Source: Anaeramoeba flamelloides
Lineage: Eukaryota > Metamonada > Anaeramoebidae
Length of the DNA: 64,000 nucleotides
Direction: 5' to 3'
Assembly (NCBI GenBank): GCA_027625915.1
Contig: JANTQA010000060.1
Coordinates: 2,542,001-2,606,000 of the forward strand
A model generated the notes under the pieces. The model searched no databases. It saw only the letters and a program-made list of their open reading frames with translations, and had not been told where the DNA came from. Positions 1 to 11,300 of the stretch are shown here, piece after piece. Within the stretch, counting starts at the first letter, position 1, and every line of letters starts with the position of its first letter. A program made the position numbers and the translations under genes.

Positions 1-364
1 TAACTAAAAATAATTGGTATATCCATTTAAACAATTTTCTTTCAAAAAACACCTATTTTTGTAACATAAGACTTTGAAAATTGTAATATTTCTAATAACA
101 ATAAATCCACTATTCACAAGAATATGCAGTTCTGGAATATTGATTATATTATAAATATACTTTATTCCTAAGGAAGGTGAGATGTGAATTGGAGTAATTG
201 TTTTATTGAATTGAAATTTTCATAGTTATTGGTTCTATCTCGTAGTGTATTAAAGGCCAAGAAATGTTTCTTTTTTTCTAAACGCCTAAATCTCTAAGAA
301 CAAAAGAAATTTGCAATGAAAAATAAGTACCTATGATATTAATTTCTTCAAGTTCAATGAAAAA

Positions 365-2072
365 AGGACTAGTGATCTAAAAAAATTAGTTAGTAAATTT
401 ATTAGCAAATCCAAAAAAAAAAAATAAAATAAGGATTGAAATAGAAAATAAAGTAAAAAGTTGAGTACTACAAAAAATAAAACTACTTTTATAGTGAATA
501 TCAGAAATTAATTAGAGTTTATATGAGATTGATTCTTTCATTCTCAATTGTTAAAAAGTTCAAAATACAAAATATTTCTGAATTATTTCTTAAAAAAAAG
601 ATTTACTTTGAAATAATATTAAAAAATTATTTATGTAGGATATGTACAAAAATACACTTTAAAACGAAAATCACATAGTTTTAAAAATAAATCTAGATAA
701 ATTTACTTAATTTCTTAAAAATTGCAATAATTATTATAAACTATTTAAAAAAAATAATTCTTGATTCAAAGAAGAGTTTGAAAGGTCTTTTTCTCTTTTC
801 AATGACACAAAAAAAAAAAAAAAAAAAGTAGCCAGGTCATTAAATTAAAAATTCTCTCAAATTTTTTTAAAAAAAAACATTGGTAATTCAACTAAAAACT
901 TAAAGAAAGACGTTTTACCTTGATTATTTTTTAATCAATAATTAATAACATATCCTTATTTATTTCAGTGGGTGTGTAATAACACAAAGAATACACTTAT
1001 TAATCGGTTTGATTATTATTTCTCTATTATTATAAATATTTGCATTCAAATCAAAAAATCAAATAAAAATAAAACCAAAAAAGAGGTATTATCAAATAAA
1101 TGATTTCTAGAAGAATAGTTCACTATATATAAGTAGTGAAAAAAATCCTTACAAGATTTTTAATCGTGAATATAATGAAAATTATAGTATAATTATTTTT
1201 ATTTAAGATGAAATCCTTTTTTTTAGGAGTCAAAATTTTAAAATTATAACCCACCCACTTATTAGAATGCTGATTAATGAAATCATACTTGTTCAAAAAA
1301 ACATTCAACCAATCCAAAAACAAAAATAAAAAATATCATTTTCCAAACTCTGGAACACTCTAAAAAACTCTATTGTTTTTTCAAAAAAAGTTGATCTAGT
1401 TAGGTTATCAAACAATTTAATGAGTATTATATAGAAATACCTACTTTAATGAACTTTAGGTAGGTTTGATACTAGATTCATAAAAAATTTGGATTATTTA
1501 AAAAAAATATTTGATAAGAAAATATTTGCAATTACATAACAATTGTTCTGTTATTAACAATTAAAAATCTTGTAGAGATTTTTTTGATGTAAGGTATTTT
1601 TTTCACAATTATAATCTTAATGTTTGAATAGGAATGTATACTAATCTATTAATTTCTTGAAATTTAATAAATATTTTTGAATTGAAACAAAATAATCAAT
1701 TTCTACTTCTTTTCAGAGTTTCAATATTCGGAATAATTTTCTTGTAATTTGAAAAAAAGATTAAACTTAATATAATTTGTTGATATAGACTCTCATAAAT
1801 TACTAAAAGTGAGATTTCCTTCAAATAAAAATGTTTTTAAATTGTTTCTTTTTATTTTTTAGATCTATAAAAATCTGAAAAAAAAAATATCAGGATCTTT
1901 TGACTGCAAATTTATTTGGAATAAACGAACACTGTTTTAAAGATGATAATTCATTTCTCTTAAGTTGACTAATAAATATGTTTTTTTATAGGCCAAAATC
2001 ATCCCCTTGTACAACAAAAAACTTAATTATCCTATTACCTTATGGGAAAAACATCGAAGATTTACAGGTCAC
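365..2072 (+). mobile_element. decayed TTAA-type non-autonomous element, copy A
   Basis: The left end reads AGGACTAGTGA and the right end is TTTACAGGTCAC followed by TTAA (2073-2076). Both are degraded forms of the ends GGGACTAGTAA seen on the intact relative at 47255-48462. Internal sequence matches that relative along its length, for example the shared stretches around AAAAGTTCAAAAT, TTTCTGAATTATTTC and the run before AATCAATAATTAATAAC. No transposase frame is visible, so I read it as a non-autonomous DNA transposon of piggyBac-like target preference that has been decaying for some time. The left TTAA is no longer readable. Confidence 0.65.
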
Positions 2073-2076
2073 TTAA

Positions 2077-2249
2077 GGGACTAATCTCACTGAAATTTTT
2101 TTTACCTAAATTTAATAGAGATTGTGAAAATTTTTTGCCAATTACTTAGATTTGAAAACCCCTGTTCATTTTTAATAGTAAACATATTTCTAGATAAGGA
2201 ACCCTTATTTAGAAATTGGTCAAAAAACAAAATAATAGAGACTAGTCCC
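2077..2249. mobile_element. 173-bp TTAA-flanked MITE
   Basis: Its ends are GGGACTAATCTC and, inverted, GGGACTAGTCTC (11 of 12 matching). TTAA flanks both sides (2073-2076 and 2250-2253). The left TTAA is shared with the end of the preceding larger element, so the two elements sit head to tail on one target site. No coding capacity. It shares its first nine bases or so with the larger family, suggesting mobilisation by the same transposase. Confidence 0.75.
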
Positions 2250-2537
2250 TTAAAAAGAAATTCAAAAAATTTAAGATCAGAAGTTAAACTTGTCTCAAAT
2301 TCACCAACCTAACTTAAAATTAACTAATAAATATCAACAATTTTACCTTCATAATTGGTTTGGTGGTATACAAATAAAGACGTGACTATATGTATTATTA
2401 GAAAAAAAGAAGAAGTAAATACAGACTATATTAGAAACACAGATTGTATATCTTCAAGATGTTATTTTTGACCCCTTTAGTTTCATTTTTTAGTCTTTTT
2501 TTTCCTTTCAAAAAAGTTGTTTTTAAAATTATTTTCA

Positions 2538-3644
2538 ATGGATTATTGGAGCATAACAACGATCCTCGCTGAAGAAGAGTTTCAACAAATCAAATTCCTT
2601 CAAACCAGCAAATCAGTCCATCATATTCTAGACAATTTCAAACTAAAGATCAAAGCAAATCAAATGAAATCTAATGGGAATGAGAAAAGTAAGAGCTCTC
2701 TTTCATCTGAAGAAAGCGAATCTGAGAGCGAGTCTGACAATGAAATGCTTTATAAGGAAGAGCATAATCCTATGTGGTGTTGTGGAAAAGAAATAGAAGA
2801 TGATTATATCAAATGTGATAATCCGCTTTGTAAAAAGCAATGGTACCATTTCCGATGTGTAAATCTAAAAGAAGTTCCAAACACAAATTGGTATTGCCCA
2901 AGCTGTTTAGAAAACCAGGCTTCAAGCCAGCGGCAACAGCAAGAGCAAGAAGAGGGGGGCGAAGAAGGAGTGTCTGGACACCAATATGGATCAAAAGATA
3001 ATTCTTTCTCCAATAATGATCCAAACGATCTCGCAATCGGAACAACATGCCAAGTTCCAGTTTGGCTTGGGGAGGTGTGGAAAAAAAAAGGGATCATTGA
3101 ACTCTTATTACCATCAAAGCCTTTCAATTCACTGGCCAAGGAAAATGGGTATCCCATTTCAATGCCCTTGGTTGAACAAAACGATTATTGGTACTTCATG
3201 AAGCTCTCTGAAATTTGCAACCAGCCAAATGTAGATTTCGCAAAATTTCTTTTTCAAATTTTCTCTTCGAGATTTTTTTCTATTATTGAACATTCTTTGC
3301 AAATTGCAAAACAATTACTTTTGCCAATTCGTTCACCTTTCTTCACCTTTTCAGATTCACCCACGATTATTTTACAGCAAAGGGAAAAGCACACCGACAT
3401 TGATAATTCAGAGATGATTCAAAAGAATTTCAAAAGAATTTCAACAATAAAAGCAGGAACACAAAGCGTCCCTCGTTCTTCTTCCGATATCTCGTTTAAT
3501 TTGAGTGTTAAAAAATCAGTTTATAATTATTTTTACGATCAAGACAAATTTATTAAAAATTTTCCTAATTTAGAAAGAATTGTATATTTGTTTGGAATAG
3601 ACAACTATTTTAGATTATTAAATTGGAAAAATAATAAATTCTGA
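2538..3644 (+). CDS. GINS subunit Psf3-like protein with an inserted PHD finger
   Basis: A single-exon protein of 368 aa. The start is ATG at 2538; the frame stays open to a TTG at 2517, which is not used as a start here. Residues 2-21 (DYWSITTILAEEE...KF) resemble the Psf3 N-terminal B domain, residues 168-255 (CQVPVWLGEVW onward) the PlWL strand and helical A domain, and the C-terminus (LERIVYLFG...LNW) the conserved last helix of Psf3. Psf3 belongs to the GINS tetramer, which with Cdc45 and MCM2-7 forms the replicative helicase. Between the first two blocks lie a Ser/Glu-rich linker (about 50-76) and an ING-type PHD zinc finger (79-123): C..CDN..C, WYHFRC, WYCPSC. Aromatic residues at W80, Y90 and W102 fit a methyl-lysine cage of the H3K4me3-reading type. 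The first zinc pair is CC rather than the usual CxC. A second low-complexity linker covers about 262-340. Domain identity is recognised from motifs; reading of histone marks is inference. TGA is the stop. Confidence 0.85.
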   Translation: MDYWSITTILAEEEFQQIKFLQTSKSVHHILDNFKLKIKANQMKSNGNEKSKSSLSSEESESESESDNEMLYKEEHNPMWCCGKEIEDDYIKCDNPLCKKQWYHFRCVNLKEVPNTNWYCPSCLENQASSQRQQQEQEEGGEEGVSGHQYGSKDNSFSNNDPNDLAIGTTCQVPVWLGEVWKKKGIIELLLPSKPFNSLAKENGYPISMPLVEQNDYWYFMKLSEICNQPNVDFAKFLFQIFSSRFFSIIEHSLQIAKQLLLPIRSPFFTFSDSPTIILQQREKHTDIDNSEMIQKNFKRISTIKAGTQSVPRSSSDISFNLSVKKSVYNYFYDQDKFIKNFPNLERIVYLFGIDNYFRLLNWKNNKF

Positions 3645-4539
3645 TTTGTGAAAATTTCATTATCCGATGTAACAATTTTATCATATTAACAATTCGTTTA
3701 TTAATTATTATTTACTTGTGCCATATCATCAATTCAATCCAATTGATTTCCCAATCCAATTATTAATTAAAATTAATCAAACGAATGAAATATTTGAGAT
3801 GAAAAAAACTTGTTTTTTTTTTTTTTTTATCTATTTCTCAATTTTAATTACTCTAAAGAAACTTTTTGAAAATTGCTTGTATTTCATTTACTTGATTACA
3901 TTCCTCACATTTCTATTTTTTTGGTAACGACCAACCTATTTATTAATGTTATGAATGTTAATATTAAAAAAAAAAGAACCAAAATAATTATGTTCGTTTT
4001 GAAAGAGGTTGTTAAAGAAGATGGAAGGGGGTTATTTTACACTATTAGCAAAATCTGTGATATAATATATATAAATAATATTATGATAAACTTATTTAAC
4101 TTATCTAAAGATCAAAAACGATCAATAAAAATTAAATAAAAAATACAAATGCCAACTACAATAAATCAAAGATAGCAAAGCATATGAACATAAATAAGAC
4201 CGAGAATGGTGGTGGTTTTAACTGGGAAGTGGTATGTTTTATGTAAATAAATCACTACTGTGGGTTAAAGGTGTTATAACTCTTAATAATAATTTGCTAT
4301 ATTATTTTAAACTATAATTAATAAATTATTAAATATTTTTAAGCATTTTAGATCTAATTAATAGGGTTTTTTATTAAAAATGATTCTAAAATTTTGAAAA
4401 TTTGTTCTTTGTTATTTATTTGTTGAAAATCAAAAATATTTTTTTTTAAATTTTCATTTTCATTTCAAAAAAAATGAAGGATCAAGATATGTTTTTTTTG
4501 GCATTTGTAGATTTTTTCAAGGTGGTGATTTTAATTAAA

Positions 4540-4990
4540 ATTCAAATTTTTGGAACATTTAAAACAGTTAAAGGGATAACATTGATACAATTTAATTCAA
4601 TTTGGAAATAATTTGCATTTTTGAAAAATTTAAAAATCATTTTTTCATCTTTTTAGTTTTTTGTTTTCATTTTGTTTTTGAAATACTTACAATCTCTTTC
4701 ATTCACTTGGAAAATTTTTTCGAAGTGTTGATATCGTGTTAAACTGGGGTTTGTTTCAAAATAGAAAAGTCCAAATAAAATTGGTTGGTGGTGTTTAAAC
4801 ATTTTGATGTGTTAAGGGTTGTTAATAAAACTTTGCAATTTTTTAAATATATTTTTTTTAGCCATGTTATAGACAAAACTTTTTACTGTAATATTTTTTT
4901 ATTTTGATTTATAATTATTTATTTTTTTGTTATGTTTTTGGGTAAATTAATTTATAAATAATTATTAACATTCCAATTTGTGAATGTTTT
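4540..4990 (+). mobile_element. decayed Tc1-like MITE relative
   Basis: Shares an ordered series of blocks with the copies at 6738-7262 and 58860-59320: TTTGGAACATTTAAAACAG, a block around TCATTTTTTCATC, TTTTCATTTTGTTTTTGAA, and AAATAAAATTGGTTGGTGG. The ends are too diverged to place exactly. No open frame. Confidence 0.5.
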
Positions 4991-6737
4991 TTATTTAGAA
5001 TTCTATTGATAATATATTTGAAAAGATGTCTTTTTGAAAGATTCTATTCTGGTGTATTGAAAATTTTGAATTGGTTTTCAAATTCAGAAAATTATTGAAT
5101 TAATAATGCTAGGACAGGATATTTTTTTTTTTTTTGAAAAAATAATCAAAATTTGTCAGTTTGAGGCCTTTAAAAGCAAATGATGTGTCATTTTAAATTT
5201 GATTAAATATCAATTAATAGAAAAAAATGTTCGTATAACAAAATAAAAATATTTTTATATAATAGAATGAAAATTTTGATCTTGTATACAACCAGGCGAA
5301 AAAAAAACACAAATACTAAGATTGTAGAAATATGGATAAAATAAAAGAAAATTAATAAAAAACATTTCAATAATTTGAAATATAATTATTACATTCCTTC
5401 AAAAAACTCACAATTATTTAATAATTTTGATTATTTAGAAGAAAAACAAAAAGGTGTATATTTAAGAGAAAGTATATCGTGTTGACAGGGATATAAAATA
5501 TAGGTGTTTTGAATGACATTGAGTGTGTTTATGATTTTGAATTCAATATTATATTAGCATGTTTTTACATGTGAGTTTATTGTATTTCCTAAAATTTAAA
5601 TCATGAGGGGTTTATTATATTTTAAATTTAGAGAGTGTAAATAGGTAATTTTTATTATGAAAATCAGGAATTTAATATTTTTTTTTTATTATGAAAATCA
5701 TTAAATTGAGAATTCATTTTATTTGTTTGAAAATCTCTTTTTTTATTTTAATAGCCAAATATGTTGGTACTTTTAATCTTGGGATTATTTTGAAATTGTA
5801 AATATAATTAAGAACTTGCTATTGTAATTTATTTGGAAATAATACAAATATAAGATTTTTATTTATATTATTGGATCAATTGCTGTGGTTATATATATAC
5901 TGTAAATTATTTATTTTATTATTTTTATTTTTTTCTCCGATTTTTTTCTAAACAATAATCAAAAATTCGATTCAAAAAATTAATGAATTAAGGAATTATA
6001 TTTTCTTAAAGTTTAAAATAATTGTTGTAATTATTTTTGAAATCAGGGTATTTTTATACTGGGTTATTTCATAATGGGGGGTTATTTACATCTGATAAAT
6101 ATAAAATATTTAATACAAATATCAAATATGTGATATTTTAAGTGATTCTAAACAATTATAGATGAATTCAAATAATTTGTTTTGGAAAAAATGGTTTTTT
6201 CTAGTGTTTTTTTTTTTTTTTTTTTGGTTTTTTTTTTTACCACTTAAAGACATTCATTTGTAATTTTTTCTTGCCAGTACTAGGGTCACTAGGTAAAAGT
6301 GTAGTATTCTAATGTTATTAAAATAGAGGGAATGATTATAAAAAATTCATTTGAATTCTTCCATTCCATGTTATCGACTCTTAAAGTGTCATGCCATGAT
6401 GATAAGAGCAATGTGGATTCCGTGTTGATGGTACAAACCTATTCTTCTTGCTTTTTTTTAATTGTTTTTTATGTTCAATTCTTACACAGACATGGGGATT
6501 TCTTTCTTCTTTAAGGGGGTAACTTAACAATAAGGCATGATAAACATTTGAGAGAGATGAGATAAGACGATTTTATTTTAGTGGCGTGTGATCATAGATT
6601 CTGTAAAAAATTTTTTTAAAAAATTATTGGTTGTTTTTTTTTTTAGTAATGTTAAAAAAAAGAATTTATTATAAAAATAAGTTTTATTTTTTTTTTATTA
6701 TTATTTAAATAAACTAAATTCCAAAAAAAAAAAAAAA

Positions 6738-7262
6738 ATGGGCGCTGTGTAAACAGTTAAAAGAATAATAATGCAATACTTTAAATTTGATTTGGAAATT
6801 ATTTGATTTGACAAACTATTTCATTTTTTGTCTTTTTTCTGTTTTTGTTTTCATTGTGTTTTTGACGAGTTACAAAATTTGTTTGATTAGATCTGGAATT
6901 TTTTTTCCTATGACTGATAAAATGTTGCTGTTGAGTTTCTTAAATTGAAAAAATCACATACAATTGTTACATTGTATCTTATCATTTGATCGATAAACAA
7001 TTGTTGTTGTAATTTCAACAAATTTACCAATATATTTTTTGTTCAGCTTTTTTCATTTCAGCTTGTTTCCTTATTTTGGACACATAGATTATAATTTTTT
7101 TATTTGTGTTGTTTTCTTTTATTTAGATCAAAAGGGTTGCTTATAAAAACATTAATATTATGTTACTTATATGTGATTTTATATTAGGTTTGGAAAAATA
7201 TTATAAATTGGGTTTTTTGTTTTCCTATTTTTAATTTTAGATGTGTCTAAATTTTTGGAATG
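6738..7262 (+). mobile_element. Tc1/mariner-like MITE, same family as 54214-54738
   Basis: Read in reverse complement, the element at 54214-54738 matches this segment through its whole length, including the order CATTTTTTGTCTTTTTT, TTGTTGAGTTT-like block, GGTATCTTATCATT-like block, TTTCAACAAATTTACCAAT and ATTTTGGACACA. The right end, GTGTCTAAATTTTTGGAAT, is the family end. The left end is degraded (GGGCGCTGTGTAAACAG). No coding capacity. Confidence 0.7.
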
Positions 7263-8589
7263 GCATATATTTATTTTGTTTGAGAAGATAATTTTAGAAT
7301 CTTAGAATAAAACTTATAGCTATTTTTTGGTTTAAAATTTGATAAAATATAACCATATTCACTTCTCCAATTCCCCCAAATCCAACTATTTAAAATCCTG
7401 ACCAGTAATTTTTTGGGATAATTATTATTTTTTAGAATCACATTTTCTATTAAAACACAATTCGGGTTCCCTTTTGTGATTCTTATGGTTGTAAATTTTT
7501 TTTTCATTTTAAACAAAATCCATTAATCCCAAATGTCACTGATAAAAAAAATATTGCTAATTACTTTTGTTTGTCATAATTAAAAAAAAATTCAGAAATG
7601 ATGAAAAAAATAAAAGGCCAAAATAGAATTTTGATATAAGGACAAAAGATAAGTCATTCAACATTTGAAAAACTATTTTAAGCAATTCAACTCAGCATTC
7701 TATTGTGGCAATTTCTTTGAGACTTTTGAATAAAAAATTTGAAAAATCTAATGAATAAAGAACTTTAAATAATAAAAATCAATGATGTACATCACAAAGT
7801 AAAAAATTTTATTTTCTGATCCCGATCAAAATTGCAAAAAAGTGAAATTTTTCCTTTAAAGAGGTTACTCCCTTAAATTATAATATTTTTTTTTGAAACA
7901 ATTTGAAAAAACATTGAATTATGAACTTTTTCAGAAATAATGAAGAAAATGGATCAAACTTTGAAAAACAATAATTCTTCTCTGAAAATAACTTTAAAAC
8001 AATTTTGGCTTTAATATAATCTTATTTTTTTTCTTTTAATCTCAAGGTGTGACAAAAATATTAGAAATGGACATTTAAATTTTCGTAAAGATTTTTTTTG
8101 TTTTACTTGACCCTTGACTCTTCTAAATATCAAATATTAACATAAAATGGGATCTAGAAACACTTAGAATTGCTTAACTTTGAAAAAAAAGCTCTTTTTG
8201 TCAATTATTGGAAGAATTACCTTTCATGGATTGTTTGAAAAGGAAAAAACTAATAATTGTATTCAAAAATAATTCCTTCCTTTTATATCTTTATTGAGAG
8301 AAAATAAGAATCCTTCTTTTCTTAGTGTTTTTGAATAAAGTTTGATTTAAAAAATCAAAACACAGACGATAATACTTTCAAAAATAGTCCCTTAAAAATC
8401 TTCACAAATAAAATATTTAATTTTATTCATTTTTTTTGAATTGAGTCAACTCTTGAGCAAATTGATTTCAAAACGAAAAACATCAATAATGTAAACACTT
8501 CAAATTTCTTGAATGAAATTTTGGATTAGTTGATAACGAAAGAATCATTTTTTATTTTTTCTTATTCACATCAATTTTTTTTAATCAAA

Positions 8590-9326
8590 AGTAAAATTAT
8601 TTTCCCTTCTTTATCTTTTTTGTGTTTCAATGCTACCTTTTCAAAATGAAATAACTTGTTTCTTTAAATCGCTTCCAAAACTAATTTTTTTTTTTCTTTT
8701 TTTTCTCACATCTTTTCCATCAAAATAAAAAATAAAAAAAAATTTTCTTTTGTTTTGCTTGAATCTTTTTCATCAAAAAATTAAAAACAAAAACTAAAAA
8801 ACTAAATTGCCATTTAAAACAACCAACTACCAAATTTTCAGTGGCTAATATTTGGAAATCAGGACTTTTTTCTTGTTTCGGAGACTTTAATGTTTGTATC
8901 ATGGGACTTATTCTTCCATGTATTCAAATGGCAAAAAACAAAGCTGACATTGACGAAAGAAGTTGTACTATTTGCGATTGTCTTTGTAAGTTTTTTTTTT
9001 TTTTTTTTTTTTTTTCTTCTTAATTTTTTTTTTTATTTTTATTTTATTAATTTTTGAAAACAAGCAATTCAGCACCTCTTGTTCAAAAACCTAAATTCTA
9101 AATTTTTTTTTCTTTTTTCTTTTTTCTTTCTTGAAAATCCAAAAACCTCTTCTTAATTTTTCTGTCAAAATCTTTAGGTATGCCACCTGAATATTTCACC
9201 AGACTTCAAATCAGATCTGCTTATGGATTTGAAGAATCTAATCTTTACGATTGTATTGTGACCGGACCATGTGTAACTTGTGCTATTTGTCAAGACGCCC
9301 GTGAAATCAAGCTTCGAAGAAAATAA
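8590..9326 (+). CDS. PLAC8-family cysteine-rich protein (three exons)
   Basis: Proposed exons are 8590 (one base), 8842-8985 and 9178-9326, giving 97 aa. Exon 2 begins at an AG acceptor and its frame has no upstream ATG. A GTAAAA donor at 8591 preceded by A would create ATG across the junction (A|TG GCT AAT), so the first intron would split the start codon; that part is inference. The second intron (GTAAGT to TTTAG, 192 nt) joins in phase to give CLCMPPEYF. The protein has the PLAC8 layout: W-x-SGLFSCF near the N-terminus, a cysteine cluster CTICDCLC, then R-x-AYG, DC and C-x-x-CAICQDAREI near the C-terminus. Family members are small membrane-associated proteins linked to cell size, cadmium or calcium handling in plants and other eukaryotes; the role here is unknown. 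The usual hydrophobic first half is present (MGLILPCIQM). Confidence 0.85.
8591..8841 (+). other. proposed intron splitting the start codon of the PLAC8 gene
   Basis: It starts GTAAAA, ends in a pyrimidine-containing CAAATTTTCAG and is 251 nt long. Splicing joins AATCAAAA to TGGCTAAT, making an AAAATG start context. The same gene's second intron uses GTAAGT and TTTAG, so the signals are in keeping. Transcript data would decide it. Confidence 0.5.
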
Positions 9327-10751
9327 GCAACGGCTCGTAAAGTCTTTTTAGATTCAAATTTTGAATAACTAACTGACTAAATCAAAAAAAAAATTCAAAT
9401 TTTTAATTATTAATTAATTTTAAAAGGAGCTTTGAACAGTTTGTTTTACTTGAATTTTCAGAATTGTTTCTCTCTTTTCTTTTCTTTTTATTTTTCTTTT
9501 TTTTTTTTTTATTTAATTTTTCTGGAAATGAAAAATACAATTAAGACTAATTCACAATAAATATTTTTGAAACTGATCCACATAGCTTTTTGTTTTATTT
9601 TGTTCATAAAATTAATTTTGTTGAATTTCTCCTTATTTTTCTTTAACAAGATCCTTTAACCAAAAAACAAAATACCACATGAATATCCTTTGGGAGAACA
9701 ATTGCTCAAGTTTTTACTTTTGTCGTTAAATAATACAACCAGTAAAATTCTCAAAAGAAACTTTGAACTTTAATTAAAATAGTTAATCTCTATTTAGTTA
9801 TTTTAAAAAAGTGTTATAAAAATTTTTTTTGAATGGGTTACTAAAAATAGATCTATTGAAGTTTTTAATCGATTTTATAGGTGGATTTGAGTACTTTTTA
9901 ATTACACTTTTTTAAAAGTACCCAATCTATGGAGAAAAACTATAATTAAAAAATTGTGGATAACCATCAAGACAATAAATGGGAAAAAGTTATTGTTTAC
10001 TAAACAAGAGCAACACACAATTAAATCTTATTAATAATTCACTTTTGATATGTCCTTCATATAAAAAGCACTATTTTTTTCTGATTAATATTTTTCAAAA
10101 TCTATCTTTAGAACTAAATTCAATTAGCCACTATGAAAAATTTTTTTAGAATCAAAACAATCTCAACTTTTGAATATCGAAAATATTTTTTGCAATCACG
10201 GTGCACTTTTTTATTTTTTTTTGAAAAATTGGGGTTGAGAAAATTTGAAATCAAAGAATAAGTTAATATATTAAATTAGAAGTTTTTTCACAGAGGGTTT
10301 ATCTTTTTTAAATAACTATTTTTTTAATTTTATCATTTAAAAAAAATAAAAACATTTGAAAATCAAATTAATCCCTTTTGTGAAAATAAAATTCTGATAA
10401 TTTAGAATTTGTTTTAGTAAACGAGTTAAAATAAGAAATTTTATATAAATATATACATAATTTCAAGTTTATATTTAATCATTTGACAAAACATCTTTTC
10501 AAGAAAAAGTTAAAAGGGAAACTTCATTTATTTTAATTTTTTCATTTTGTTTTTTTAAGTTTTAGAAGTGGAATGTATTTGACCCGTTTTCCATTTTTAG
10601 TGTTTTTTTGGGTCGTGGGGACATATTATTTACAAGAAATAAAAACCCTTCTATTTCTAAAATTAAAAAAAATAAATTAAAAACCTTAAAAAAAGTGAGA
10701 CAAAATTCAGAAATTCCCATTGCCGATTTTTTATTACTGGACTTTTAGATA

Positions 10752-11300
10752 TTAAATTTTATAATCCCTGGAATTTGAAAGGGGTTTATCTTGTATCAGG
10801 TGTGACGAAAAGTTATTTTGGTTCCTAACTGATCATCCTTGACTTGGCATGGGTTTTAATAGTTTTACACGAGCATAATTTTGTTAATTTATTTATTTTT
10901 ATTTGATACGGAATTCAAAATTGAAGAGTGTAAGAATAATTGATTGGTAGATTTTCAAGAATGAATTTTCATTTTTTGGTTGTCAATTGGAATAATTATT
11001 TCTCAATTTCAGAATTAAAAAGAAGAAATAAAATTTGTCAATGACATCAAATAAATCCCAACTAATAAAAAATTTCAATTCACAACATAGAAATCACATT
11101 TTTTTTAACTTGCCAATATATTAATCTTAGACTTTTCAATTTGGATTTGAGATAAAAAAGAAAAACACATAAATAAACAAAACTGCTAGTTTGGACAGCT
11201 ATTAAAATATGTGCTAAGTTAAGAGTCATTCAGTTAAAACCCAAAACAGCATAAAGTCAAACCCACTGCAAGATAATCTTTTTTCATTTTGCATATAATA
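10752..11300. mobile_element. diverged copy of the palindromic TTAA-type element
   Basis: The left arm carries ATAATCCCTGGAATTTGAAA, TTTATCTTGTATCAGGTGTG, TTGGTTCCTAACTGATC and, further in, GGAATTCAAAATTGAAGAG. The right arm carries the reverse of these, ending in CCCACTGCAAGATAATC. The same order is seen at 46699-47250. The two arms here have drifted far apart, so this is an older insertion. Confidence 0.65.

Larger units (their letters stand above)
1..2537. other. intergenic, mostly transposon-derived
   Basis: No supportable gene. About 365-2072 is a decayed TTAA-type element and 2077-2249 is a second small one, each listed separately. The remainder is AT-rich sequence with poly(A)/poly(T) runs. 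Short open frames here (for example 1123-1323 on the minus strand and 2124-2312 on the plus strand) lie inside the mobile elements, have no recognisable domain and look like chance. Confidence 0.6.
3645..8589. other. intergenic, repeat-derived
   Basis: No supportable gene. It holds two relatives of a Tc1-like element (about 4540-4990, decayed; 6738-7262, clearer) and probably a remnant of another family near 6150-6340. The frame at 6332-6514 is slightly richer in GC but has no recognisable domain and no splice partner I could find. Near 7863-7878 and 8385-8395 are sequences resembling the TTAA-element right end (TACTCCCTTAA and TAGTCCCTTAA) without a matching left end. Confidence 0.5.

Noticed and set aside
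6332-6514. 60-aa frame with somewhat higher GC
   Set aside because: No recognisable family and no exon signals pointing to a longer gene.
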